Shown here: positions 54,645 through 63,606 of the stretch, one piece after another | Position numbering within the stretch: the stretch's first letter is position 1 | Layout: each line of letters starts with the position of its first letter | Origin: Bacteriovoracaceae bacterium | GTDB lineage: Bacteria > Bdellovibrionota > Bacteriovoracia > Bacteriovoracales > Bacteriovoracaceae | Reading direction: 5' to 3' | Assembly (NCBI GenBank): GCA_018649885.1 | Contig: JABIHA010000028.1 | Span: forward strand, 1 to 64,000 | Length of the DNA stretch: 64,000 bases | Translations under genes and position numbers: made by a program | Notes under the pieces: generated by a model | Databases searched by the model: none | The model's input: only the letters and a program-made list of their open reading frames with translations | What the model was told of the DNA's origin: nothing

Positions 54645-55097
54645 ATCGTATATACTCTAAAATACTCCAAAATAGCTAAAGAAGCCAATCTCTAATGTAA
54701 GGGGTGTGTATCAGTTTTGATGGTGAGGAAATTATCAATTGTTCCACTCTTATTTATTATTATTGGATAAATTGTGTTATCTACCCAAGATTCATTTCCA
54801 TCTATAGAATTGTTTTTAATTTCTTGATGAAATATTTTCCCAAAAGCTTTGTGGGTAATATTTTGAATTTACGATTTGGTGAGTTTTTCCAATCAATTCT
54901 TTTCGAGTAAAGCCACTTATTTGGCCAGTTACTTTGTATAAATTGGAACAAAAATTTAGGACAAAGTGTTCGGGCCACTTCTATACAATGAATAACTACT
55001 TGGATTCATATAAAAATACCTAACTGCATCAAATTGTCGCTGCTGTACAAAAGGAGTAATTAAATATATTTGGTTTGAAACTATTGAAGGGGAAAAA
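54645..55097. other. 453-bp gap without a clear gene
   Basis: AT-rich divergent intergenic stretch upstream of the metallopeptidase lipoprotein. A 68-codon plus-strand frame (54704-54910) lacks a ribosome site and looks like translated AT-rich DNA. I see no strong palindrome. Confidence 0.35.
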
Positions 55098-56543
55098 ATG
55101 CACAAATTTCTTAAGTTATTACCACTTTGTCTATTGGTCTCATGTGGCGGTGGAGGCGGTGGTGGTGATGGTGCTCCCAGTGCAGGACAAAAGGCCTTTA
55201 CCTCAAAGCAATATGGTAGGCCCATAATGCTTGCTTTTCAAGATCCAAGTTGCCAGAAGGGAAAGGCATTAGAGGTAGGCACACTAGGAAATTACAATTT
55301 AAGCTACATAAAAGAGGGTAGAGCTTACAATGGAGTTCATTCTCTTTCATCATTTTCTTCCAATCAAAACCTGAAAAGCGAGGCCGTTAAAAATATTATC
55401 GGCGGAATGCACTTTAGCTTCACTCATCAAAATGGGAGAAGTGAGTACAATAGTATCTCTAAAGGACAGGGGATTAAAATATGTGACACTCACTATTCAT
55501 CTGGCTATCTTGAAATGGCAACTCTGACGACACTTATGTCAATAGACAAGGCCTACTCTTTTCATAAGAGTCTTAGTGGCTCAAAGAATTTGAAAGCAAT
55601 TGATTTATTAATGTATCCAACAATAGTAGATATTTATTATTTTGAAGATGAGAAAAAAGTGGAAAAGATTGTCAGCACCAATGTTGATAATGCTTACTAT
55701 TTTAAAGGCTCGAGTGAGATCGCAATCCTTCCTCAAGGGCGAAATTCATATAATAAAGGAGCTAGTGGTTTTTTATCAGGCCACGCCATTTGGGAAATCC
55801 CTTTTGTTGCGGCCCATGAATACGGACACCATGTCTTTTCCAGTTATTACCAAACAAATAACAAAAATCTCTACAATCAATTAAGAAAAGCAAACGATCA
55901 ACACAAAATGGAAGTCGTCTATAAAGAGGTTCATCCTGAAATCCTCAGAAAGCTTGCAAGTTCTAAATCTCAAAGATATGAGGATGGAAAGCTTCTCTAC
56001 GGTGATGATCGTCAGGAGGCTTATCGTAAGGTTAAGAAAATTAACGCTGTCAAAGCACTTAATGAAGGATTTGCTGATCTATTTGCCTATTATTCTCTTG
56101 GAAAAGAGATGGCGAATTTGAAAGACATCAATTGCTTTAAAAACTCTAGAGATGTTTTTGTGGATAGTTTTTCAAGCTCACTTAAGAAAGAGCTCAGTTC
56201 TTGGTTTGAGTACAATTACTTTTCTACTTATGTGGTCGAACGTCCTAAAGACTGCAATACTCCTTATGTTCAAGACTCTCATGCTATGGGAGCGATCATG
56301 GCCTTTGGAGTGGACAAACTTTTCTCTACTGTATCCTCACTTGGAACAAAAAAAGGTCAACTTCTTATTAAATGGCTGAAGTCCATGGATAAGATTTATG
56401 AGAAGGACTTGGCACCTAAAACCTTACTTAAGACTTCTATTCTTGCTGCCTTTGAAATTGTTGAAGAGGATCAAGGATCACCAATCAACCATGAACAATG
56501 TCTAGCAATGAAGATATTTGACAAGTACAAATATTGCCACTAA
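55098..56543 (+). CDS. Lipoprotein zinc metallopeptidase (HExxH...NEGFAD)
   Basis: 481 aa with lipobox CLLVSC (C16) and a Gly-rich linker (GGGGGGG), ribosome site AAGGGG. Gluzincin-like zinc site: FVAAHEYGHHVF with H240, E241, H244, and a third ligand E323 in ALNEGFADLFAYYS, 79 residues later. Residues 30-200 are an unknown N-terminal domain. Six further cysteines in the mature part. Surface or periplasmic protease; specificity unknown. Family could be M4-like or an uncharacterised clan MA group. Confidence 0.75.
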   Translation: MHKFLKLLPLCLLVSCGGGGGGGDGAPSAGQKAFTSKQYGRPIMLAFQDPSCQKGKALEVGTLGNYNLSYIKEGRAYNGVHSLSSFSSNQNLKSEAVKNIIGGMHFSFTHQNGRSEYNSISKGQGIKICDTHYSSGYLEMATLTTLMSIDKAYSFHKSLSGSKNLKAIDLLMYPTIVDIYYFEDEKKVEKIVSTNVDNAYYFKGSSEIAILPQGRNSYNKGASGFLSGHAIWEIPFVAAHEYGHHVFSSYYQTNNKNLYNQLRKANDQHKMEVVYKEVHPEILRKLASSKSQRYEDGKLLYGDDRQEAYRKVKKINAVKALNEGFADLFAYYSLGKEMANLKDINCFKNSRDVFVDSFSSSLKKELSSWFEYNYFSTYVVERPKDCNTPYVQDSHAMGAIMAFGVDKLFSTVSSLGTKKGQLLIKWLKSMDKIYEKDLAPKTLLKTSILAAFEIVEEDQGSPINHEQCLAMKIFDKYKYCH

Positions 56544-56560
56544 CAATTTTCACTAACTTC

Positions 56561-56584
56561 CAGTGCACCAATTGAGGTGCACTG
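56561..56584 (+). terminator. Terminator of the metallopeptidase gene
   Basis: Perfect 9-bp stem CAGTGCACC (56561-56569) / GGTGCACTG (56576-56584) with loop AATTGA, 18 bp after the stop codon, followed by AGACTTTG. Confidence 0.6.
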
Positions 56585-56794
56585 AGACTTTGTCTCTCAA
56601 TTACTTTCTAAGCATATATCGTATGAGTCAGTACAAACATAAAGACCTTAGGGGGATACAAAAATTGGAGGCATTGAGGGGTTGTGTGATAAAGAAAATA
56701 GCATAGAATTGGAATTTTAAAATAGTTTATCAGGGTATTGAAACCAGTATAGGTTAGCTAGCAAAATCAGTAACGATCGAAACATTCGTTTTTA

Positions 56795-57589
56795 TTAATG
56801 GGCAATATAAAATACGACCCTCTTAGGAATTACGAATTTCCCCAATTTTTCGATTTCATTACTTAATCCCTCAAATAGTAATTGAAAAAATGGTTCGTCT
56901 AGGGCCTGATACTTCATCATGGACTTACAGTACTCTGCTAATGGTGCTGGATCCGTTACATCCAAGTAGTCATCAATTTCATATTTTTCATAGGAGTTAA
57001 AAACCTCAGTAATTAACTTATCAGCAACAGATTCATTGAACCTGTCGATGCTTGACTGCTCAGTTATTTGGTAATTGAGTTTATTCTCTTTTATTAATGA
57101 TTTTATGAAGTCATCAATTCTTTTCATGTGTAAGTCACCTAAGGTGGCAAGTGATGCTTTGCCTTCAGGTGTTAACATCCCTTTAATGCTCATCAATGCC
57201 TGCTTAGGGTTGCCAGAGTGGTAGAGCATAAAGTGGGCAATAACTAGGTCAAATTGACTTGCAATATTTGGGGTGTCGATATCAAATTGTGAGAACCTAA
57301 AACGGTGGTCCTTGATTCTATCCCTTGTCGTCTCGAGCATTCCAGAGGAGATATCAGTAAGGGTAACACAGGAGTTTTCGTTAAGTTTCTTAAGTGCTGT
57401 ATCCCAAAATATACCTGTACCACATCCAATTTCGAGAATTTCTTTTGAGTTCTTCCAAGGGTACTTAGATGCCAGCAGAGGCCAGAAATTTTTATTAATT
57501 CTTGTAAATTGTTGGTGCAGGCCAACTCTGGACTGGAGATTAGAGCTGGTTTTGTATTGGACGTCTCGAATTAATTCTTTTGAAAACAT
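56795..57589 (-). CDS. SAM-dependent methyltransferase (class I)
   Basis: 264 aa, cytoplasmic. Motif I EILEIGCGTGIFWDTALKKL at residues about 49-68, acidic post-I VTLTDISSGML, motif IV FDLVIAHFMLYHS and a helical substrate-binding C-terminal half. The layout is like BioC/UbiE-type small-molecule methyltransferases. Weak ribosome site before ATG 57589. Substrate unknown. It stands alone after the terminator of the 57662 gene. Confidence 0.8.
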   Translation of the reverse strand: MFSKELIRDVQYKTSSNLQSRVGLHQQFTRINKNFWPLLASKYPWKNSKEILEIGCGTGIFWDTALKKLNENSCVTLTDISSGMLETTRDRIKDHRFRFSQFDIDTPNIASQFDLVIAHFMLYHSGNPKQALMSIKGMLTPEGKASLATLGDLHMKRIDDFIKSLIKENKLNYQITEQSSIDRFNESVADKLITEVFNSYEKYEIDDYLDVTDPAPLAEYCKSMMKYQALDEPFFQLLFEGLSNEIEKLGKFVIPKRVVFYIAH

Positions 57590-57621
57590 AAGCTATAATT
57601 TCATATTAATGGCGTTTTAGG

Positions 57622-57652
57622 AAGGGTGCTGAGTATTTCGCTCAGCACCCTT
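57622..57652. terminator. Strong hairpin terminator
   Basis: Perfect 12-bp stem AAGGGTGCTGAG (57622-57633) / CTCAGCACCCTT (57641-57652), loop TATTTCG. It follows the stop of the minus-strand gene 57662-58258. Confidence 0.65.
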
Positions 57653-57661
57653 AGGATCGTG

Positions 57662-58258
57662 CTATTTCTGTTTTAAATATGGAGTACAGTCATTATAACT
57701 TGTAGGCTGTATAGGGATTATCCCTTGGTCCACGTGGTAGCAGAATTTTTGAGTGTTATTATTGACCTCATTGGTTTCCGTCACATCTTGATTGTGATCA
57801 ACACTTACTTCAAAGTAAAAAACTTTACAGGCCGGAGTATCTTGTGAGCCTGGGATTTTCCAAGAAGCATTCATGTATTCATAACCGTAGGCAGGTACAG
57901 GAGTTGGGATTACAAATTGGGCCACCGTTGAATAGTTGTAGCCATTGCAAACATTAGTCGTATCAAAACCAACTTCAGCATCATTTTTCATACATACTCC
58001 AAGCGTATAATCATCCTGCTCAAAGTTAAAAATTTCAAAGTCAACAGTAGTGTCTCTTGTCCCAGGTACTGTAGACATAGAAAAAGTAGCAATATCAGTT
58101 GAAAGATCCACCTTTTTGACCCAACCAATAGCTGAAAGCCACTTGCAAGGATTTTTATGCAAATTGGGCTCAAGCCTTACATTTTTTAAATCAAGTTTTG
58201 CAAAGGCCGCTGATGAAAAAATTAAAGAAGTCATAATCGTTAGATAAATAAATTTCAT
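57662..58258 (-). CDS. Secreted CARDB-like single-domain protein
   Basis: 198 aa with signal peptide ending AAFAK and ribosome site GGGAGGGA. The mature part is one Ig-like CARDB-type unit with the typical ending VDHNQDVTETNEVNNNTQKF, the same E-x-N-N junction seen in the giant protein at 1982-7528. Six or more cysteines (NPCKWL, VCMKND, VCNGYN, ACKVFY, FCYHV, DCTPY) would form disulfides. Possible binding role. Its terminator is at 57622-57652. Confidence 0.65.
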   Translation of the reverse strand: MKFIYLTIMTSLIFSSAAFAKLDLKNVRLEPNLHKNPCKWLSAIGWVKKVDLSTDIATFSMSTVPGTRDTTVDFEIFNFEQDDYTLGVCMKNDAEVGFDTTNVCNGYNYSTVAQFVIPTPVPAYGYEYMNASWKIPGSQDTPACKVFYFEVSVDHNQDVTETNEVNNNTQKFCYHVDQGIIPIQPTSYNDCTPYLKQK

Positions 58259-58430
58259 TTTCCCTCCCCAAGAAAGAATACAAATAAAATATGTAATGTG
58301 CTATTTGGTGCAAAGTACATACCACTTGAGGGGATTTAACCTTCTGGAATCCAGTGAGAAAAATTATCGAAATTGATCATCTAGGCAAAAGTGTATAAAA
58401 AATTCAATTTTTTGCCTAAATAAAAAATCA

Positions 58431-59138
58431 TTACTTTTTGGATTTGCAAAATCCAAGTGAGTCGATTTCTCCGCATACACGGTTTATCATTTCACCCAGA
58501 GCTAGCTTTTGGACAAACTCATCTTTTTCTTCACAGCCTAAAACATCAGGAAAGACTTCTCTCCATCTTTGTTTTCCTTCTGCCCCGAAAAAAATCTCTT
58601 TATTGTCCTCTACGTGTTGATTATAAGTAAGTTTAGTAAAACCATTTGGACACCACCCAAGGCCATAGATTGATACAAAATCTTTGTTTCTAATTGGATC
58701 GTGATATATGGGCCTACCGGTGTCAATATCATCTGGCAATGCTATCCAATTGCAGGTCATATTTTCAATATGGCATTTTTCAAGTTGAACCTCTTTGATC
58801 ATTGAAGGAGTCAGTACAAATGATTGGTCTTTAGAGCTCTTGTAAATGGTAGGATGTCTTGAAGGGATACTACCAAAGTCAATTACAGAAATATCAATTT
58901 GGGATTTAATAGCTACGCTACCATTGTATAGTTCATAATATAAATTTTTTGAGTTTTGTTCATAGCATAGAACGACCTTTACTTCCTCGCTATTTCGACA
59001 CGGCCTAGAGCGTTTTAGTACCTTTTTTATTTTTGTGTAGTACCCTTGAGATGGTGTTTGCCCAAAAACGGTAGCTGAAGAAATAAGTAGCACTTGTACC
59101 ACCAGTACCACCAACACCACTGTATTATATTTTTTCAT
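58431..59138 (-). CDS. Secreted Cys-containing protein, unknown
   Basis: 235 aa from ATG 59138, because GTGGGGGAAA lies directly before it (ATG 59150 would hide that site). Signal peptide MKKYNTVVLVVLVVQVLLIS...VFGQ. Eight cysteines in the mature part (PCRNSE, LCYEQ, KCHIENMTC, WCPNG, GCEEK, VCGEI, FCKSKK). No recognised family. Confidence 0.6.
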   Translation of the reverse strand: MKKYNTVVLVVLVVQVLLISSATVFGQTPSQGYYTKIKKVLKRSRPCRNSEEVKVVLCYEQNSKNLYYELYNGSVAIKSQIDISVIDFGSIPSRHPTIYKSSKDQSFVLTPSMIKEVQLEKCHIENMTCNWIALPDDIDTGRPIYHDPIRNKDFVSIYGLGWCPNGFTKLTYNQHVEDNKEIFFGAEGKQRWREVFPDVLGCEEKDEFVQKLALGEMINRVCGEIDSLGFCKSKK

Positions 59139-59354
59139 TTTCCCCCACATATGATTACTTTAGTTTTTAATATTATCATAAGAAGAGATCCCAAAAGTTT
59201 TTAGAGTAAAAATGTAAAGGCCGCACAGAATTTAAACATCCTAAGTGAAATCAAATACATGGTGAGTTTAAAAAAGAAATCACTAACGATTTCTCCTCTC
59301 TCGTGGAACCTAAACAGCGTTATCATTGTAAGAAATTAAGCAAAAGGCGAAAGC

Positions 59355-60014
59355 ATGGTTCGAAAAGCTCTTGAGAGGTCAAATATTCATTATTACCACC
59401 TGCTTGGCAGGTCAAATGATCCAGAGTTCTTTGATCTTCCCCAAAGCGAAGTGTGGAATATTTTTACGAGGGAGCTGGGATGTTTACAACAGTTATTTCA
59501 ACTAAAGATAGCGGCATTTGTACTTTTGAATAATCATTTTCATTTGATTGCACTAACTCCAAAAGAAAGTGTCGATAGGGTCATGTATTTTTTGATGAAA
59601 AATGTTGCCACCACCATTAAAAAAAGAAGTGGAAGAATTAATAAGGTTTTTGGGGGGAGGTACAAGGGTTCGATTATAAAGTCCGACCTATATTTATTAA
59701 ACATCTACAAATATATTCACCTCGAACCAGTCAATGCGAAACTGGCAACGATGGCAGAGCTCTATCGTTTCAGTACTCTTTTTTACCGGGGTGATAAAAA
59801 ACACCACCTTCCATTTTGCAGCTCAAGTCTACCTCCTATGAAAATGATAGAAAATCTTGAAGGTCTTAATGAACTTGATTGGATCAACATGGCATTCAGC
59901 GAGGAGGAATCAAATAGTATAAAAGTGGGTCTTAAAAAATCTACCTTTGCTTTTGGAAAGAGTCGGAATACGGGAAAACCATTGATCCCTATGATGAAGA
60001 AAATTGAAAAATGA
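59355..60014 (+). mobile_element. RAYT (REP-associated Y1 transposase-like) gene
   Basis: 219 aa, cytoplasmic. Y1/HUH features of the IS200/IS605 TnpA relatives called RAYT: N-terminal HYYHLLGRSNDPEFF, HUH motif FVLLNNHFHLI (H61 and H63), a KVFGGRYKGSII segment and the tyrosine motif NIYKYIHLEPVNAKL (Y120). Single domesticated-type transposases of this kind act on small hairpins (REPs). Flanks contain GAAATC-N6-GATTTC upstream (59274-59291) but I did not find a clear paired REP structure. Ribosome site AAGGCGAAAGC. Confidence 0.8.
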
Positions 60015-60136
60015 ATCCTACATATCACAATATCTTATTTCGCGTCGTATACGCAAAAGTGTAGTGGAGCCCTATATAAATTTACAATTTAAATCTAACT
60101 GATAGCATCTCCATAGTTAATTATCTTGGAGGCCAA

Positions 60137-60694
60137 ATGACTCAGTACCATAGCAAAATGATCATGTCCTTATTAGTTTCATTCTTATTTTGTAATCAAA
60201 ATTTTGCTAGTGAAATTCAACTAAAACCAAGTGGCACAAGTCACTGCGTAAACTTTTCAGGCGCATGGGTAGGAGGTTGTGGAAAAAAGGCCCCCATTCT
60301 AGTTCCGAATAAATGGATTATAATTCAAAATTCATGTGACTCATTTTCAAGTGTCTTCCTCTACATTAATACAAAAACGGGGTTGATTAATGGTACATCG
60401 GCCAGTGACTATTTCATTGGAGAGGGGATTACAGGGAACTATACAGTTTACCACAAGGGTTTACCTAGTACTATTGTGAAGGATCAAGTTCGCTGGAATA
60501 AAGATAAAAAGATTTTAACTGTTAATGAGTCTACTTCGTATAGGGTTGGATCTAAAATTGTTAAAGCAAAATTTAGAACCGAACTTCGCCTGATTGGTAA
60601 GCAGTTGATTGCTCCTACCTGGTTTAACAATGATAAATTGCCAATAGACTGTCGTTTTACGAGAGTACCCATTAATTTAGAAGTTATGAAATAG
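60137..60694 (+). CDS. Secreted protein, unknown
   Basis: 185 aa with signal peptide ending NFAS and ribosome site TTGGAGG. The mature part is beta-rich with four cysteines (HCVNFSG, GCGKKA, SCDSF, DCRFTR), possibly a lipocalin-like small barrel starting with FSGAWVGGCGKK. Tentative. Convergent and seven bases from the TPR/winged-helix regulator. Confidence 0.55.
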   Translation: MTQYHSKMIMSLLVSFLFCNQNFASEIQLKPSGTSHCVNFSGAWVGGCGKKAPILVPNKWIIIQNSCDSFSSVFLYINTKTGLINGTSASDYFIGEGITGNYTVYHKGLPSTIVKDQVRWNKDKKILTVNESTSYRVGSKIVKAKFRTELRLIGKQLIAPTWFNNDKLPIDCRFTRVPINLEVMK

Positions 60695-60701
60695 ACCACT
60701 A

Positions 60702-62153
60702 TTAAGAAATCTTTTTCTTAGCAGTTCCCAATAAGAGGTATCTGGTCCTGGGTCCTTTTCCCTCTTTTAAAATCCACCCTCTTTCAATCCAATTGTTTAG
60801 ATGCCTATTGGCCATAACTTTGGAGATTTCGTAATAGCTTGCGAGATCTCCTACTGTAAATGAATCATATTCATTTAAAAATGATGGCCTTGATTTTGAA
60901 TCCCATACAACAGAAATTTTGGATAGTTGCTGCTCCTCCAGGCGATATAATTTTCCCGCCTTTTCTATTTTAAATCCGTGTCTTTTTTTTATTCGCAGAA
61001 ATAATTTATCTATGCGATCCATTAGTTGAAAATATGAGAAGAATTCATCAGGCCAAAGTAATGTACAAAGAAGCTGTTTTGTTATTCCTAAATAATCAGA
61101 TCTTCTAAGTATTGAGATGGCCTTGAGCTCTAATGGGATGCCAAGATACCTCTTTCCATTTAGGATATATTCATCAGCATGTGTATCTATAAAGTGTGTT
61201 TCTTCTAAAAGTCGAGGAGTCTCAAAAACAGGACTATAATTATGGATCCCAGGGTTTTGGTAGGGGTACATTTTTAAGATCTTTTTGTAAACTTTCGGTA
61301 ACTCCATCGCTTGTTGAAAAATTTCTAAATTGAGGATAATACTTTCAACTTTTCGGCGATTGTTTTCTAAAAGGTCAATACGACACTTCATAAAAAGGGC
61401 CAAGTAATCACATGCTTTTTCCCCGTCTCCTAGATGAGCGTGGATGGGACCCAGGTAGCCATAGAATTGTCCAAAATCATTTTTTCTAGGACCATCTAGT
61501 TTTTCAATAGACTTGTATATTTCAAATGATTTTTCTATATTTTTAAGAGCGTTTTGATAATCACCTTTGTAGAAGTCTATGGTGCCTTGTAAATTTGATT
61601 CAAAATGTGCAAACATCGGAAGTTCAAATGGTTTTATTTTGTCAAAGAGGTTTTGCGCTTTCTCAAAATCACCGGCCAAGGTATAGCAATAGATGAGATT
61701 AAAATATTTTCTCCAATCTTCTAAAACATGAGAATTTTCTTTTCCCTCTACTGATGCTTCATAACAATCAATGGCCTGAGCTAAATGATAGTTTGTTAAA
61801 AAAATTCCACCGAGAAATCTGTGTTCTTTATGAGTATTAACCTTGATCCTTTTTGCAAATTGAAGAGAAAAAGTACTGGCACCCTGGAAGTTAAGTATTA
61901 CCATCATGTAAAAAAATCTCTTACCTTCAAGTGTTTTGGTGTCAATTATTGCTTTGGTAGGAAATTCGTCCAGTGCAATAATTTTATAACACTTTCCAAG
62001 ATTATCTAATTCGAAATACCAGTGAAAAACTAGATCACACAAATGCTTACTGAGTCCTCTCTTTTTTATGAGAAGATCAATCTCTTTAGAGGCATCAGCT
62101 TTTAGCCCTTTGCTCACAAGTTGGTGAATCTCTTTAATCTCATCCTGTCCCAT
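60702..62153 (-). CDS. TPR / winged-helix putative regulator (paralogue)
   Basis: 483 aa, cytoplasmic. Same layout as the gene at 16757-18190: TPR-like helices in residues about 60-300 (GDFEKAQNLFDKIKP, NLQGTIDFYKGDYQNALKNIEK), then the winged-helix stretch LLCTLLWPDEFFSYFQLMDRIDK and a C-terminal HTH (VGDLASYYEISKVMANRHLNNW). The repeated LLWPDExFSYxQLxDR signature defines a small family. Weak ribosome site. It lies downstream of and in the same direction as the transglutaminase-like gene (87 bp gap). Confidence 0.65.
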   Translation of the reverse strand: MGQDEIKEIHQLVSKGLKADASKEIDLLIKKRGLSKHLCDLVFHWYFELDNLGKCYKIIALDEFPTKAIIDTKTLEGKRFFYMMVILNFQGASTFSLQFAKRIKVNTHKEHRFLGGIFLTNYHLAQAIDCYEASVEGKENSHVLEDWRKYFNLIYCYTLAGDFEKAQNLFDKIKPFELPMFAHFESNLQGTIDFYKGDYQNALKNIEKSFEIYKSIEKLDGPRKNDFGQFYGYLGPIHAHLGDGEKACDYLALFMKCRIDLLENNRRKVESIILNLEIFQQAMELPKVYKKILKMYPYQNPGIHNYSPVFETPRLLEETHFIDTHADEYILNGKRYLGIPLELKAISILRRSDYLGITKQLLCTLLWPDEFFSYFQLMDRIDKLFLRIKKRHGFKIEKAGKLYRLEEQQLSKISVVWDSKSRPSFLNEYDSFTVGDLASYYEISKVMANRHLNNWIERGWILKEGKGPRTRYLLLGTAKKKIS

Positions 62154-62240
62154 ATTTAACTTATCGCCGATTTACTCCATTGCTTGACTCCTTTTGTATA
62201 GAAAGAGTCGTTTATTTTAAGCAAACTAAAGAAATTAAAT

Positions 62241-63065
62241 TTATTCATCATCTTTTGATGCTGGAGGTGGCGTTTTTGAGGGTTTTGCAGATGATGATTT
62301 CGACTGTTCCATTGAGCCATTGACGGATTCGTCTTTTAAAAGGCGATAAAAAGTACAGTGTGTATTACCAACAATTGGGTCTGCAACTAAGTCTTCTCCT
62401 TGATATTGGAAAATCGGGACAGAATGACCTTGGTCTTCCCTGCCATCTTCACTTATAGAAGCAGCCTTAACAACTTTAAAATCAAGCTCAACTCCTAATT
62501 GCTTTGCTATATCTATTGCCATCCTGGCATAGACGACACAGTTGCCTCGAGACTTAGCATAAATTTGCCTTGTCATTCCATGTGCTAGCATTCGAGTTTC
62601 AACTTTATTTGAATATTTGAGGAAATTATTTACAATGCATCTTGATAAGCAAACCTTTTGGCAAGGTCTTAAGCTATTTTTACCCGTGTAAACTTTTGCG
62701 TGTGTCATTAAGCTTGCTCTAACTTCAGCACCATCTCCGCTGGAGCCTTCCGCTAATGCTTGGATTTCTTTTTTTGTCCATTGAATGGGTATGCCTTTAC
62801 TCCTTATCCAATTCATAACAGGGGTATCTTCATTTTCTGAAAAATAGAGATAAGCAAGGTCATCATTTCTTCCTATACTTTCTACTTCGCAAGCTTTTTC
62901 TCCCCAGTTAGGGTCAGCTACTGTAACTCCATCTTTAATACCAAAGCACTTCTCTAGTACGTTTGCAATCCCTGCTTCTGAATCCCAACTCTCTGGTTTT
63001 TTTGAGTAAGAACTGGCGGAAATGGAAATCATGATGCCAATGAATGGCCAGTATAATTTTCTCAC
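62241..63065 (-). CDS. Secreted transglutaminase-like protein
   Basis: 274 aa from GTG 63065 (AGG eight bases upstream). Signal peptide MRKLYWPFIGIMISISASSYS. The transglutaminase-like (papain-fold) triad is suggested by GNCVVYARMAIDIAKQLGV (C176), GHSVPIFQYQG (H214) and LVADPIVG (D229) in the right order and spacing. Three cysteines upstream (RPCQKVCLSRC) may be disulfides. The C-terminal 25 residues are Ser/Lys/Pro-rich, probably disordered. Could act as a peptidase or amidase outside the cytoplasm. Confidence 0.65.
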   Translation of the reverse strand: MRKLYWPFIGIMISISASSYSKKPESWDSEAGIANVLEKCFGIKDGVTVADPNWGEKACEVESIGRNDDLAYLYFSENEDTPVMNWIRSKGIPIQWTKKEIQALAEGSSGDGAEVRASLMTHAKVYTGKNSLRPCQKVCLSRCIVNNFLKYSNKVETRMLAHGMTRQIYAKSRGNCVVYARMAIDIAKQLGVELDFKVVKAASISEDGREDQGHSVPIFQYQGEDLVADPIVGNTHCTFYRLLKDESVNGSMEQSKSSSAKPSKTPPPASKDDE

Positions 63066-63206
63066 CTCATAAACCTATAAAAGTAATTGTTTAAATTGAA
63101 AATTTTTTGTCCTTTTTACTAAGTAATATACAATAAATATCGGGAACTTGTTTGTTTGGCCTAAGTAATTATATGAATTGATCAATAAAATTGATTTGGG
63201 GTGATA

Positions 63207-63440
63207 CTATTTATATATTTTAAATTTCTTTTTTTTAAGAAATTTGTGTTCGCCAAGAGATTGTTCAGCGATTTTAGTGATATTATCTCCTTCAAAACAC
63301 TCAATAATATGAGTTTTCAGAATATCTCCATAGGTGGGGATGTATTTGCGTTTGGTTGCATCATCAATACAGGCTCCGTTTGTAAGCGCCGTATTTTGAT
63401 TAATTAAAAAAGCTAAAGTAAGTAATGTAATTCTGATCAT
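63207..63440 (-). CDS. Small secreted protein, unknown
   Basis: 77 aa from ATG 63440 (AAAGAAAG upstream). Signal peptide ending NTALTNG, then a small domain with two cysteines (ACIDDATK, ECFEGD) and a strongly basic tail KKKKFKIYK. The central GDNITKIAEQSLGE is a compact helix. No family recognised. Confidence 0.5.
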   Translation of the reverse strand: MIRITLLTLAFLINQNTALTNGACIDDATKRKYIPTYGDILKTHIIECFEGDNITKIAEQSLGEHKFLKKKKFKIYK

Positions 63441-63606
63441 GCTTTCTTTCCAGATATACAGGGTACGCTCCATATCATTAAAAGTTGCGTTAAAATTAAG
63501 GTATTTTTAAAAGATCCTTTTTTAATTAAAAATTAAGTTCTAGCGCTAGTAGCAATAATGTATGTTTCGCTTAAAACCGGTATTAACTTTTTAAAAGAAG
63601 ACTTTT

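Noticed and set aside
54704-54910. 68-codon plus-strand frame with aromatic-rich sequence
   Set aside because: Looks like translated AT-rich DNA; no ribosome site and no signal peptide.
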